Assembly: GCA_902363595.1 (NCBI GenBank) | Contig: CABJAP010000029.1 | Span: 1-22,580, forward strand | Reading direction: 5' to 3' | Length of the DNA stretch: 22,580 bases | Source of the DNA: Clostridia bacterium | GTDB lineage: Bacteria; Bacillota; Clostridia; Peptostreptococcales; Anaerovoracaceae | Shown: piece by piece, positions 16,226 through 22,580 of the stretch | Layout: every line of letters begins with the position of its first letter | Numbering within the stretch: the stretch's first letter is position 1 | Notes under the pieces: generated by a model | Databases searched by the model: none | Seen by the model: the letters and a program-made list of their open reading frames with translations, nothing else | Told to the model about the DNA's origin: nothing | Made by a program: the position numbers and the translations under genes

Positions 16226-16621
16226 ATGTCGAATGAGAGAATTGGCGCAACAATTGCGTTGTTTTCCTTGATTGTTAATGCCCGTTGCTTGCAGCAACGG
16301 GCAGTTCCATATACAATAGCGAATGACTTGAAAGCGATTTCCGAAAAACTGGAGATTATCAACTTACAACTTGCACAAAAGAAGGCCGCAAGGAGAAGAC
16401 TGCTTCATTGGCTGCTCATCTCAATATGCGTGGTCATAGTAACAATTTTTGCGGTCTTAATAGTTGGAAACAGTCCTTACTTAGGTTGGAATTATGATGA
16501 CCCTGAAACCGCCGTTGCAGGAGCAGCTTTCCACGTATTCGAATGGCTGTTTGTCAGATCAGCGCCTATTATCCTTATAGGGGCAATCGTTGGAATTTTC
16601 ATGACACGGAAGAACGTATAA
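16226..16621 (+). CDS. Hypothetical two-helix membrane protein
   Basis: The 131-codon frame encodes a possible amphipathic or coiled segment (about residues 31-52, DLKAISEKLEIINLQLAQKK) followed by RRR. A first membrane helix spans about 60-81, an acidic loop (YDDPET) follows, and a second helix lies at about 110-127. The architecture looks real, but there is no ribosome site before the ATG at 16226. A strong DNA hairpin (16279-16303) lies inside the first 26 codons, so the natural start may be missing or further in. I recognise no family. It follows pyruvate carboxylase by 30 bases and points at the convergent antiporter. It could be a truncated import. The remaining 81 bases to the antiporter stop contain nothing I can name. 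Confidence 0.4.
   Translation: MSNERIGATIALFSLIVNARCLQQRAVPYTIANDLKAISEKLEIINLQLAQKKAARRRLLHWLLISICVVIVTIFAVLIVGNSPYLGWNYDDPETAVAGAAFHVFEWLFVRSAPIILIGAIVGIFMTRKNV
16279..16303. terminator. GC-rich hairpin downstream of pyruvate carboxylase
   Basis: TGCCCGTTGC and GCAACGGGCA form a perfect 10-bp stem, extended by one T-A pair, with a tiny TGC loop. It is 83 bases after the carboxylase stop. Neither side has a T-tract, so termination would need a factor. It also overlaps the start of the hypothetical membrane protein frame. Confidence 0.35.
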
Positions 16622-16702
16622 AACTGCTATACTTTGCGGCACAGCTCGTTTGGCGGCTGAAGAAGGAAATGGCAATTATACGGCCATGATGATTTACAAC
16701 CT

Positions 16703-18049
16703 TTACAAGCCGCGCCGCCCCGAACTGCTTTCTTCTTTCGTTCGCAGCAGCCCAAACTGTATGGTAACGCAAGTAAACAAAAACAGCAGGACCGGATAAA
16801 AGGAGTATTTCATGATTTCCAGATAAGTGACGTGCCCGTACTGCTGGGCCAGCAGGAGGCCGCTGTCGTGGGGCAGCAGCATAAGAATGATGCAGGAAAA
16901 AATATCCAAAAGGCTGGCCAGGCGCTTTGGAGCGATTCGGTATTTTTCACCCAGCTCTTTGGCTACCGGCGCAGTTATGAGAATGGCCACCGGGTTGTTC
17001 AGCGTGGTTCCAGACAGGGCCATACAGGAAAAAGAGATGAGATATTCGCAGCTTTTTCGCGTTTTTATCTTGCGGGTCATGGCTTCAAAGAGCCAGCTGA
17101 TGCCGCCGTAATACCTCACAAGCTCGATCAATCCCGATATGAGCATGGAAAACACAGCCAGGAAAAACAGATCCTCCATCCCGGAACCAATGGCCATCGT
17201 CCACTCAAAGAAGGTGACGGTGCCCATGGCAATGCCGATGATGCCGGACATCAAGATGCCGATCAGCAATACCAGGAGGACATCCAGCCCTGCGATGGCA
17301 GTTGCCAGGACGGTCACATAGGGCAAAACCTGGACCACGTGATAGGACAGGTCCTGAGTATCTGCGGTTCCCCCCTGGCTGCCGCCCAGTACAGCATAAA
17401 GAATGATGGTAATCATTGCTGCGGGCAGGGCGATCAATAAATTCATTTGAAACTTATCCTTCATCTTTGCGCCAACACCTTTGGTCGCGCAGATGGTGGT
17501 ATCGGAAATCATGGACAGATTGTCGCCGAAATAGGAACCGGCTATGACAGCCGATCCGGCCATGGCCGCATTCAGTCCTGCTCCCTGGGCTAGGGCCATT
17601 GCAACGGGAATCAAGGCCACCTGGGTCCCGGTGGAAGTTCCGATACAAGTGGATATAAAGCAGGTTACGATAAAAATTCCAGGGATTAAAAAATGGTGGG
17701 GAATGAGGGTGAGCCCCATGTTGACAATGGATTCCTTTCCGCCCATTGCCTCTGCGGCCGAAGAGAAACCTCCTGCCATGAGAACAACGATGCCCAGCAG
17801 CATGACTCCCGAACTTCCGGCGCCCCTGCAATAGACATCCAGCTTTTGGCTGACAGGCGTCTTTCGGTCGTAAAAAAGCAGCGCCGCCAAAATTGCCGCC
17901 ATCACAGCCACGTAACGGGGCATCTTTGCAAAGGGATTTTCTGCTCCCGCCAAAGTAAAAGCGATTCCGCAGCCCACGTACAATCCCAGAAAAAGAGCCA
18001 GCGGCAGGAATGCCAGAGCTTTGTAATTTTTGCTGCAAGTCTTATTCAT
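16703..18049 (-). CDS. Second NhaC-family antiporter
   Basis: The 448-residue membrane protein has about eleven hydrophobic helices and NhaC-type motifs: CIGTSTGTQVALIPVAMALAQ (about residues 137-157), the paired GSYFGDNLSMISDTTI (about 171-186, with acidic residues inside the membrane), and SGTTLNNPVAILITAPVA in the C-terminal half. It differs clearly from the antiporter at 4419-5795, so it is not a recent duplicate. The ATG follows GGGGGATCACAGT. It stands alone and leftward, convergent on the small membrane protein. It could exchange Na+ and H+ or carry an organic anion, perhaps serving the same malate/lactate block. Its exact substrate is not visible. Confidence 0.85.
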   Translation of the reverse strand: MNKTCSKNYKALAFLPLALFLGLYVGCGIAFTLAGAENPFAKMPRYVAVMAAILAALLFYDRKTPVSQKLDVYCRGAGSSGVMLLGIVVLMAGGFSSAAEAMGGKESIVNMGLTLIPHHFLIPGIFIVTCFISTCIGTSTGTQVALIPVAMALAQGAGLNAAMAGSAVIAGSYFGDNLSMISDTTICATKGVGAKMKDKFQMNLLIALPAAMITIILYAVLGGSQGGTADTQDLSYHVVQVLPYVTVLATAIAGLDVLLVLLIGILMSGIIGIAMGTVTFFEWTMAIGSGMEDLFFLAVFSMLISGLIELVRYYGGISWLFEAMTRKIKTRKSCEYLISFSCMALSGTTLNNPVAILITAPVAKELGEKYRIAPKRLASLLDIFSCIILMLLPHDSGLLLAQQYGHVTYLEIMKYSFYPVLLFLFTCVTIQFGLLRTKEESSSGRRGL

Positions 18050-18278
18050 ACTGTGATCCCCCGCATGTTTTCTTCTTATTATTAGCGGGTTTAGCCCTTT
18101 TGTATGCAGCCCTTTTCCACTAACTTGCTTAAAAATAAAGTGTTTTCATTATGGTAAACCAAAATGTCAGTTGTATTGTTATTATAATTTACAAGACGCC
18201 CCTGACAGCTTTCTTGTGATTCAGATAAAAGGCATATTCCCTTTGTCCCAGGTATATTTTTTAAAAGGGGGTGTGCAT

Positions 18279-18455
18279 ATGAAACCAGCGAACAGCAACA
18301 CCAAAGAAAACAAAATCAAATCCTATCTCAAGCAAACAGAGAATCCCTATTGCTTCCTCAGCGGCAAGACCAAGGTGACGATGCGATTCAGCGACACCAG
18401 CCAAACCATCGAAAGCAAGTTACGGCAATACTTCATTACCATGAATCACCGTTAG
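18279..18455 (+). CDS. TnpW-like small protein preceding the recombinase
   Basis: The 58-residue basic protein starts at an ATG nine bases after an AAAAGGGGG site. The segment GKTKVTMRFSDTSQTIESKLRQYF resembles the TnpW family of small clostridial transposon proteins, in which a short beta pair is followed by 'FSxTSKET...KI'. Its role is unknown; such genes commonly lie near serine recombinases. Here the recombinase ATG follows 17 bases after the stop, so the two are co-transcribed. An in-frame extension upstream to 18171 has no ribosome site and is rejected. The family assignment is from memory of the pattern and is moderately sure. Confidence 0.6.
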   Translation: MKPANSNTKENKIKSYLKQTENPYCFLSGKTKVTMRFSDTSQTIESKLRQYFITMNHR

Positions 18456-18472
18456 CGTTTGAAGGAGGAACC

Positions 18473-20113
18473 ATGGGAACACGACTTGCAAAGGATGGCA
18501 AAAACAAAAACGGCGTTTATTTTCGCAGCCAAAGCGAGCCGATCGTCTGGAAGATCGGAGTCTATATCCGGCTTTCGGTTGCCGATGGAAACGATGTGAG
18601 CCTCAGCGTAAAAAATCAGGATGCGATTATCAAACACTTTTTAGAAGAGGAATTCCGTGAACCGTACAAACTCTATAAAACCTATATTGACGATGGAATC
18701 AGCGGAACCACCAATGATGAAAGAACTTCCTTTCAGGAAATGATCAAAGACATTGAAGGCGGCAATGTAAACTGTGTCGTTTCCAAGATGCTGTCCCGGG
18801 TTTTTCGAAATTACTCGGATCAGGGGTACTTTCTTGAGGAATATTTTCCCAGAATGGGAATCCGGTTCATTACCCTGGAAGCCCCAGAAGTTGACACTTA
18901 TAGGAACCCCAATGTGGTACACGGCTACGAGCTGCCCCTAAATGGGATCGTCAACGATCGAATCGCCGAGTCCGCTTCCATGTCTGTCCGTCAAACCTTT
19001 CAGAACATGCGCAGGGAAGGAAAATTTCAAGGCGGTTTTCCGCCGTATGGGTATATAAGGAATCCAGAGGATAAGTACAGCTTTATCATAGATGAGGAGG
19101 CCGCCAGTATCGTAAGGCAAATTTTTCAGTGGTATGTGGTAAACCGTATGGCGCTGGAGAAAATCCGAAGAACGTTAAATGAAAAAAACATACCAAATCC
19201 CACAGGCTACAAAGTCTCAAAAGGATACAAATACCAAAATCCCGGGGTGCAGGGAAGTGAAAGCTTTGCCTGGAGCGCGCGGACGGTCAAAACGATATTG
19301 CAAAACCGGACTTATCTCGGGGAGATGATACAGGGAAAGCTCACCGTGATCAGCTACAAAGTTCATAAGCAAATTAAAGTGCCTGAAGACCAGTGGGCCG
19401 CTGTCCCAGGCCGGCATGAGCCGATCATCGAGCAAGAGGTTTTTGACAAGGCGCAGGAGCTGCTGGAGTTGAATAAAAGCATGAAAAGCTGCCAGTCGGA
19501 GCCGTCACTCCTGTCGGGCTTTGTGTACTGCGCGGATTGCAAGCGGAAAATGCACAAACGGAAAAATGGCAAGCAGGTCTACTATGCCTGCAGCACCTAC
19601 TATAAAAGGAACAAAAACGATTGCACTTCCCATTTTACCAAGGCGGATATCATTGAAAACGCAGTACTTAAAGCAATCCAGCTACAGATTTCTTTGGTCG
19701 ATGTGGACGGGATCATGGAAGGCATCGCAGAGCTGGATGAAGGGGAATGGCGCAGTGAACAAAAGAGCCGGAAGAAGGCTGCGAAAGCAGAACTTAAAAA
19801 ACTGGATAAACAGTTGGAAACCCTGTATTTGGATTATAATAAACGTTTGCTGACAGAGAAAGAATATCTGAGTTTTCGCAAAAAATTCCGCACACAGAAA
19901 GCAGCTTTGGAAAAGAATCTTGCGCAGATGGATGCCGATCAAAAGGATGAAACGCAGAAACAAGAGCAAAGGCAGTGGAAAGAAGTATTCCGAAAACACC
20001 AGAATATCGCGGCCCTTAACAGGCCGCTCCTGGAAGAACTGGTAGAACGAATTTATGTGGATGAGGAGAAAAATCTTACGATATATTTTAAGTTTGGGGA
20101 TTTATTTAGATAA
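18473..20113 (+). CDS. Large serine recombinase (TnpX/TndX type)
   Basis: The 546-residue site-specific recombinase has a resolvase domain at about 26-170, with the catalytic YIRLS (nucleophile Ser35), YIDDGISGT, and the arginine motif LSRVFRN. The recombinase domain follows (about 190-300; GGFPPYGYIRNPED). A zinc ribbon uses C353, C356, C373 and C384. A Lys/Glu-rich coiled coil lies at about 425-510. Such enzymes integrate and excise conjugative or mobilisable elements. The string normally reading KDLSRxxR is KMLSRVFR, but both arginines are kept. The ATG has a GAAGGAGGAA site. No relaxase, cargo or obvious attachment repeats are visible, so it may be a minimal or remnant element. The frame also extends upstream through the TnpW-like gene, but that part is a shadow. 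Confidence 0.93.
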   Translation: MGTRLAKDGKNKNGVYFRSQSEPIVWKIGVYIRLSVADGNDVSLSVKNQDAIIKHFLEEEFREPYKLYKTYIDDGISGTTNDERTSFQEMIKDIEGGNVNCVVSKMLSRVFRNYSDQGYFLEEYFPRMGIRFITLEAPEVDTYRNPNVVHGYELPLNGIVNDRIAESASMSVRQTFQNMRREGKFQGGFPPYGYIRNPEDKYSFIIDEEAASIVRQIFQWYVVNRMALEKIRRTLNEKNIPNPTGYKVSKGYKYQNPGVQGSESFAWSARTVKTILQNRTYLGEMIQGKLTVISYKVHKQIKVPEDQWAAVPGRHEPIIEQEVFDKAQELLELNKSMKSCQSEPSLLSGFVYCADCKRKMHKRKNGKQVYYACSTYYKRNKNDCTSHFTKADIIENAVLKAIQLQISLVDVDGIMEGIAELDEGEWRSEQKSRKKAAKAELKKLDKQLETLYLDYNKRLLTEKEYLSFRKKFRTQKAALEKNLAQMDADQKDETQKQEQRQWKEVFRKHQNIAALNRPLLEELVERIYVDEEKNLTIYFKFGDLFR

Positions 20114-20273
20114 AGAATAGATTGACACGATTTATATTATTGTCAGCGGCATGGCGTCTCTGTACAAAATCAGCAGTACTCAGTTCCATGTCCATTAAAG
20201 TCCGCAGACTGTCTCCTAACTGTGACGTTTTTTCGGAGTATTTTAAAAATGTGCGGTAAGAATTGCAGGATAT
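20106..20273 (-). pseudogene. Short relic coding fragment after the recombinase
   Basis: The minus strand holds a 55-codon stretch without stops, lacking a start codon at its 5' end. Residues such as RTFLKYSEKTSQLGDSLRTL followed by MDMELSTADFVQRRHAAD look like real helical protein. Its stop overlaps the end of the recombinase by eight bases. I do not recognise the family. Together with the promoter at 20306-20334 this accounts for the 304-base gap between the recombinase and the surface protein. It may be the tail of a gene cut when the element inserted, or a chance frame. Confidence 0.25.
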
Positions 20274-20305
20274 TTAACAGTAAATGTTAGAATTTTAAAA
20301 AAATA

Positions 20306-20334
20306 TTGAAGATGACATAAGCGCATGGTAAAAT
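20306..20334 (+). promoter_or_regulatory. Promoter of the surface protein gene
   Basis: TTGAAG (20306-20311) and TAAAAT (20329-20334) are separated by exactly 17 bases. They lie 83 bases before the start codon, giving a leader of about 75 bases. Confidence 0.5.
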
Positions 20335-20417
20335 CAAAGATACTGGAAATGTTATTAAAAAGCTTGTAAGATATAGTTAAAATCAAGGTAACACGCAACG
20401 TAGAGAAAGGCGCGCTT

Positions 20418-22307
20418 ATGGAAAAAAGGATTCTTAGCAGGGACAGAAAAATGATTGGCACCATACGTTGGAAGAGAGTGATGGCCGCGGTGCTGTCCCT
20501 CTGCCTGATCATGACCATGATCCCGCTGCTGCCAGGCGAAGGCTTTCTTGCAATGGCGGCAGCAAAAGAGAAACTCATTCAAGCCGGCAGCGGCGGAATC
20601 GCCGATCCTGCAAAGCCAGCAGATGAGACGGCAGTCTGGTCAGGTGAATACCTGTATTTCGGAGAATATTATCAAACGAACAATACAGAGAAAGAGCCAA
20701 TAAAATGGAAGGTCCTGGACAACGGCAAAAAGAACGGTTTATCCTCTGAGAATGGAGGTATGTTGTTGCTTTCCGACCAGATCGTAGATTGCGTTAAATT
20801 TAATGAAAATGATTTTGATGGAAATGAATGGAAAGACAGCAATCTGTTAAAGTGGCTGAACAGTACCGACCCCTATACATCAGGCGGATTTTTAGAGACA
20901 GCATTTCAGGAGAGCGAACAAGGAGCGATCTTGAACAGTAATGGCCGCAAAGGAGACAATACCGATTTTAGCTATGGAAGTTTTACAAATCCGGCCATCG
21001 GAAAGCAAAAAATCTTTTGTCTTACGGCAGCAGATGCGCTCAATGAAAAATATGGGTTTTATAATACAAATGCAAGCATTGATGTTCAATCCAGAAAACA
21101 AACTGTGACAACGTATGCAAAAGGTCAGGGGGCTTATGAAGCTCCTGCTTCTGGGATAGGATATTGGTGGCTGCGTTCGACGTTCACTACTCGTGGTAGC
21201 AGTGCCACCGTCGTTGACTATGACGGTTGGGTGAATACCAACTTTGTGTCCAATATTAACGTCGGGGCTGTTCCCGCTTTTAATTTGAATCTGTCCTCTG
21301 TCCTCTTCACATCGGCTGCCGAAGGCAGCAAATCCTCGACCTTTAAAAAAGTGGCAACAAACGGTTCGATCACGGAGTGGAAGGCCACCCTGTCCGATCG
21401 CAACACCATGTCCCGGAATGCCGGGATTTCCGGCAAAGGGGTCAGTGGCAACACGGTCACCTTGACAAAAGGCTATTCTGCTGCCGCACTGACAATCCGC
21501 CATCCGGCATTACAATCCTTTGGCAGTGCAAATTACAATAATGTGACCGCGGCATTGGCCGATTCCAAGGGGGAAATCCTGTATTACGGCTCGATCAACG
21601 GCAATAAGGCAGCGACCCGTTCCAGCCTGACACTCCCTGCAGGGCTTCCTCTCGGAACCTACACCTTGAAGATTTACGGTGAGCAGTGGAATGGAGACAA
21701 GCGGACCGATTATGCCACCGGCACCCCTTATACCATAAACTTGAAAGTGAAGGCCGCGTCCCTGGCAGCGCCGAAGATAAAAGGTTCGGTCACCTACAAC
21801 AGCGCCAAAGTATCCTGGAAGAAGGTTAAGGACGCAGCCGGCTACCAGGTCTATCGTGCCGCCAAGAACGGAAAATACAAAAAGGTAAAGACCACTAAAG
21901 CCACTTCCTGGACCAACAAGAAGCTGACCACCGGCCGGAGCTATTATTACAAAGTGCGCGCATACAAAAAACAGGGCGGGAAAAACTTGTACAGTAAATT
22001 CTCCAAGAGGCTAAAGGCCGTGCCCCGGACCAAAGCGCCTTCTTACAAACTGACCGCAGGCAAAAAGAAAATTCGGATATCCTGGAAAAAAGTCCATGGA
22101 GCCGATGGTTATCGTATCTACCGAGCAAAAAGTAAAAACGGCAAATATAAGCAGATCAAAGATTCCCGCAGTAAGCTGAGACGTTACACGAGCATTTGTC
22201 TGACGAGCCATCACCGGTATTATTATAAAGTGCGCTCCTACAGAATCGTCAAAGGCAAGAAAGTTTACAGCCCCTATTCAACCGTGAAGAGCGTTCGTAC
22301 AAAATAA
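20418..22307 (+). CDS. Secreted DUF6273 surface protein with two fibronectin type III-like modules
   Basis: The 629-residue precursor starts with a basic region and a hydrophobic signal helix (about residues 20-48, AAVLSLCLIMTMIPLLP), probably cleaved near AMAAA. Residues about 75-300 fit DUF6273: YLYFGEYY, WKVLDN, LLLSDQIVD, NDFDGNEWKDSNLLKWLN, then GYWWLRS (248-254), and VPAFNLNLSSVLF. The middle part (about 310-445) is a beta-rich segment I cannot name. Two fibronectin type III-like modules follow (about 451-535 and 541-629). They share the string VSWKKV/ISWKKV, then GYQVYRA/GYRIYRA, then YYYKVRAY/YYYKVRSY. The C-terminal part is very Lys-rich. There is no LPxTG motif, so it is secreted or held by charge. 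The start follows GAAAGGCGCG, a moderate site. The ligand is unknown. Confidence 0.82.
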   Translation: MEKRILSRDRKMIGTIRWKRVMAAVLSLCLIMTMIPLLPGEGFLAMAAAKEKLIQAGSGGIADPAKPADETAVWSGEYLYFGEYYQTNNTEKEPIKWKVLDNGKKNGLSSENGGMLLLSDQIVDCVKFNENDFDGNEWKDSNLLKWLNSTDPYTSGGFLETAFQESEQGAILNSNGRKGDNTDFSYGSFTNPAIGKQKIFCLTAADALNEKYGFYNTNASIDVQSRKQTVTTYAKGQGAYEAPASGIGYWWLRSTFTTRGSSATVVDYDGWVNTNFVSNINVGAVPAFNLNLSSVLFTSAAEGSKSSTFKKVATNGSITEWKATLSDRNTMSRNAGISGKGVSGNTVTLTKGYSAAALTIRHPALQSFGSANYNNVTAALADSKGEILYYGSINGNKAATRSSLTLPAGLPLGTYTLKIYGEQWNGDKRTDYATGTPYTINLKVKAASLAAPKIKGSVTYNSAKVSWKKVKDAAGYQVYRAAKNGKYKKVKTTKATSWTNKKLTTGRSYYYKVRAYKKQGGKNLYSKFSKRLKAVPRTKAPSYKLTAGKKKIRISWKKVHGADGYRIYRAKSKNGKYKQIKDSRSKLRRYTSICLTSHHRYYYKVRSYRIVKGKKVYSPYSTVKSVRTK

Positions 22308-22339
22308 TATTAGACAAATGCGTGTTTCATAGCACAGCA

Positions 22340-22397
22340 AAAAATCTCTTTCTTCGTTATAATGCTCACAAAGAGAAGAACGAAGGAGGAGATTTTT
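22340..22397 (+). promoter_or_regulatory. 19-bp hairpin that covers a ribosome binding site
   Basis: The left arm AAAAATCTCTTTCTTCGTT (22340-22358) pairs along its whole length with AACGAAGGAGGAGATTTTT (22379-22397), counting two G-U pairs. The loop is 20 bases. The right arm holds the Shine-Dalgarno sequence GGAGGAG and ends at the base before the ATG at 22398. Either it is a terminator of the upstream surface gene (A-tract, stem, T-tract) or a leader switch hiding the start site. A TATAAT at 22358-22363 would start transcription inside the loop, producing a leader without the left arm. Confidence 0.6.
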
Positions 22398-22577
22398 ATG
22401 TTTAGGGACGTAATCCCTGCGGTTACCAAAGCTGCAAAAGTAAAAGCGAGGGTTTTGTCCAATTGCTTACCAAATGCACCGGCTCTACCGGGCCTATGGG
22501 AAACTGCCTTACATACGGCAATGGCTGCTGCATGTGCATCCTCAGGTGCCCGGCCTTCGGCCCGCGAGTCAGCATAA
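22398..22577 (+). CDS. Short gene with a strong ribosome site (frame uncertain)
   Basis: The ATG follows a strong GGAGGAG site with six-base spacing and opens a 59-codon frame. Its product is rich in Ala and Pro and matches nothing I know. It looks like the out-of-phase reading of another gene: the neighbouring frame is more protein-like, is rich in Cys and stays open past the stop at 22575-22577. The initiation signal is convincing. The frame after the second codon is not. Confidence 0.3.
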   Translation: MFRDVIPAVTKAAKVKARVLSNCLPNAPALPGLWETALHTAMAAACASSGARPSARESA

Positions 22578-22580
22578 CGC
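22406..22580 (+). pseudogene. Cysteine-rich frame offset by one base from the start codon, partial
   Basis: From 22406 to the window end a frame encodes 58 residues with eight cysteines, at positions 5, 10, 24, 34, 41, 42, 44 and 48 of the stretch. It includes KCTGSTGPMGNC and GCCMCILRCPAFGP. Third codon positions are strongly biased to C or G, as in a real gene. The frame has no start of its own: a TAG at 22403-22405 precedes it. Removing one base at about 22404 would join it to the ATG at 22398. It may be a gene broken by a single-base insertion, a frameshifted gene or a sequence error. Clustered cysteines suggest metal or Fe-S binding or a modified peptide. I recognise no family. Confidence 0.4.

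Noticed and set aside
18350..18472. N-terminal extension of the recombinase frame through the TnpW-like gene
   Set aside because: The added residues are an out-of-frame shadow of the TnpW-like gene. The start at 18473 has a strong ribosome site and leads directly into the resolvase fold.
20123..20145. TGACA/TGTCA repeat just after the recombinase, considered as an attachment or operator site
   Set aside because: The arms are only five bases and the AT-rich spacer is unremarkable; no second copy was noticed.

Overview
The window reads as chromosomal DNA of an anaerobic member of the Clostridia (Bacillota). Most genes have strong GGAGG-type ribosome binding sites. The pyruvate phosphate dikinase matches the clostridial bacterial type, with its catalytic His and Cys at the expected positions. 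The surface protein is of the DUF6273 plus fibronectin-like kind common in gut Clostridia. No rRNA, tRNA or CRISPR array was seen.

Left end (1-2413): a two-gene unit encodes a protein with a DUF4869-like C-terminal half and a small P-loop ATPase. About 1 kb without any intact gene follows, holding fragments of at least two decayed genes.

Central metabolic block (2414-18049): an M28 zinc peptidase and an NhaC-family antiporter run leftward. Divergent from them are a malic enzyme, an LctP-family permease and a 59-residue membrane peptide. A LysR regulator converges on these and is divergent from pyruvate phosphate dikinase and pyruvate carboxylase. Further right lie a small membrane protein with no recognised family and a second, leftward NhaC-family antiporter. 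Together these genes handle C3 and C4 acids. Malic enzyme links malate and pyruvate, the dikinase links pyruvate and PEP, and the carboxylase makes oxaloacetate from pyruvate. The transporters plausibly move malate, lactate or similar acids with Na+ or H+. A MleN-like malate/lactate exchange role for the NhaC protein beside malic enzyme is an inference from family and context.

Right end (18050-22580): a TnpW-like small protein and a large serine recombinase look like a mobile-element module without visible cargo. Then come a secreted DUF6273/FnIII-like surface protein and, at the window edge, a strong hairpin that buries the ribosome binding site of a short gene. A cysteine-rich reading frame, offset by one base from that start codon, runs open to the window end. 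This hairpin and offset cysteine-rich frame are the least explained signals in the window.
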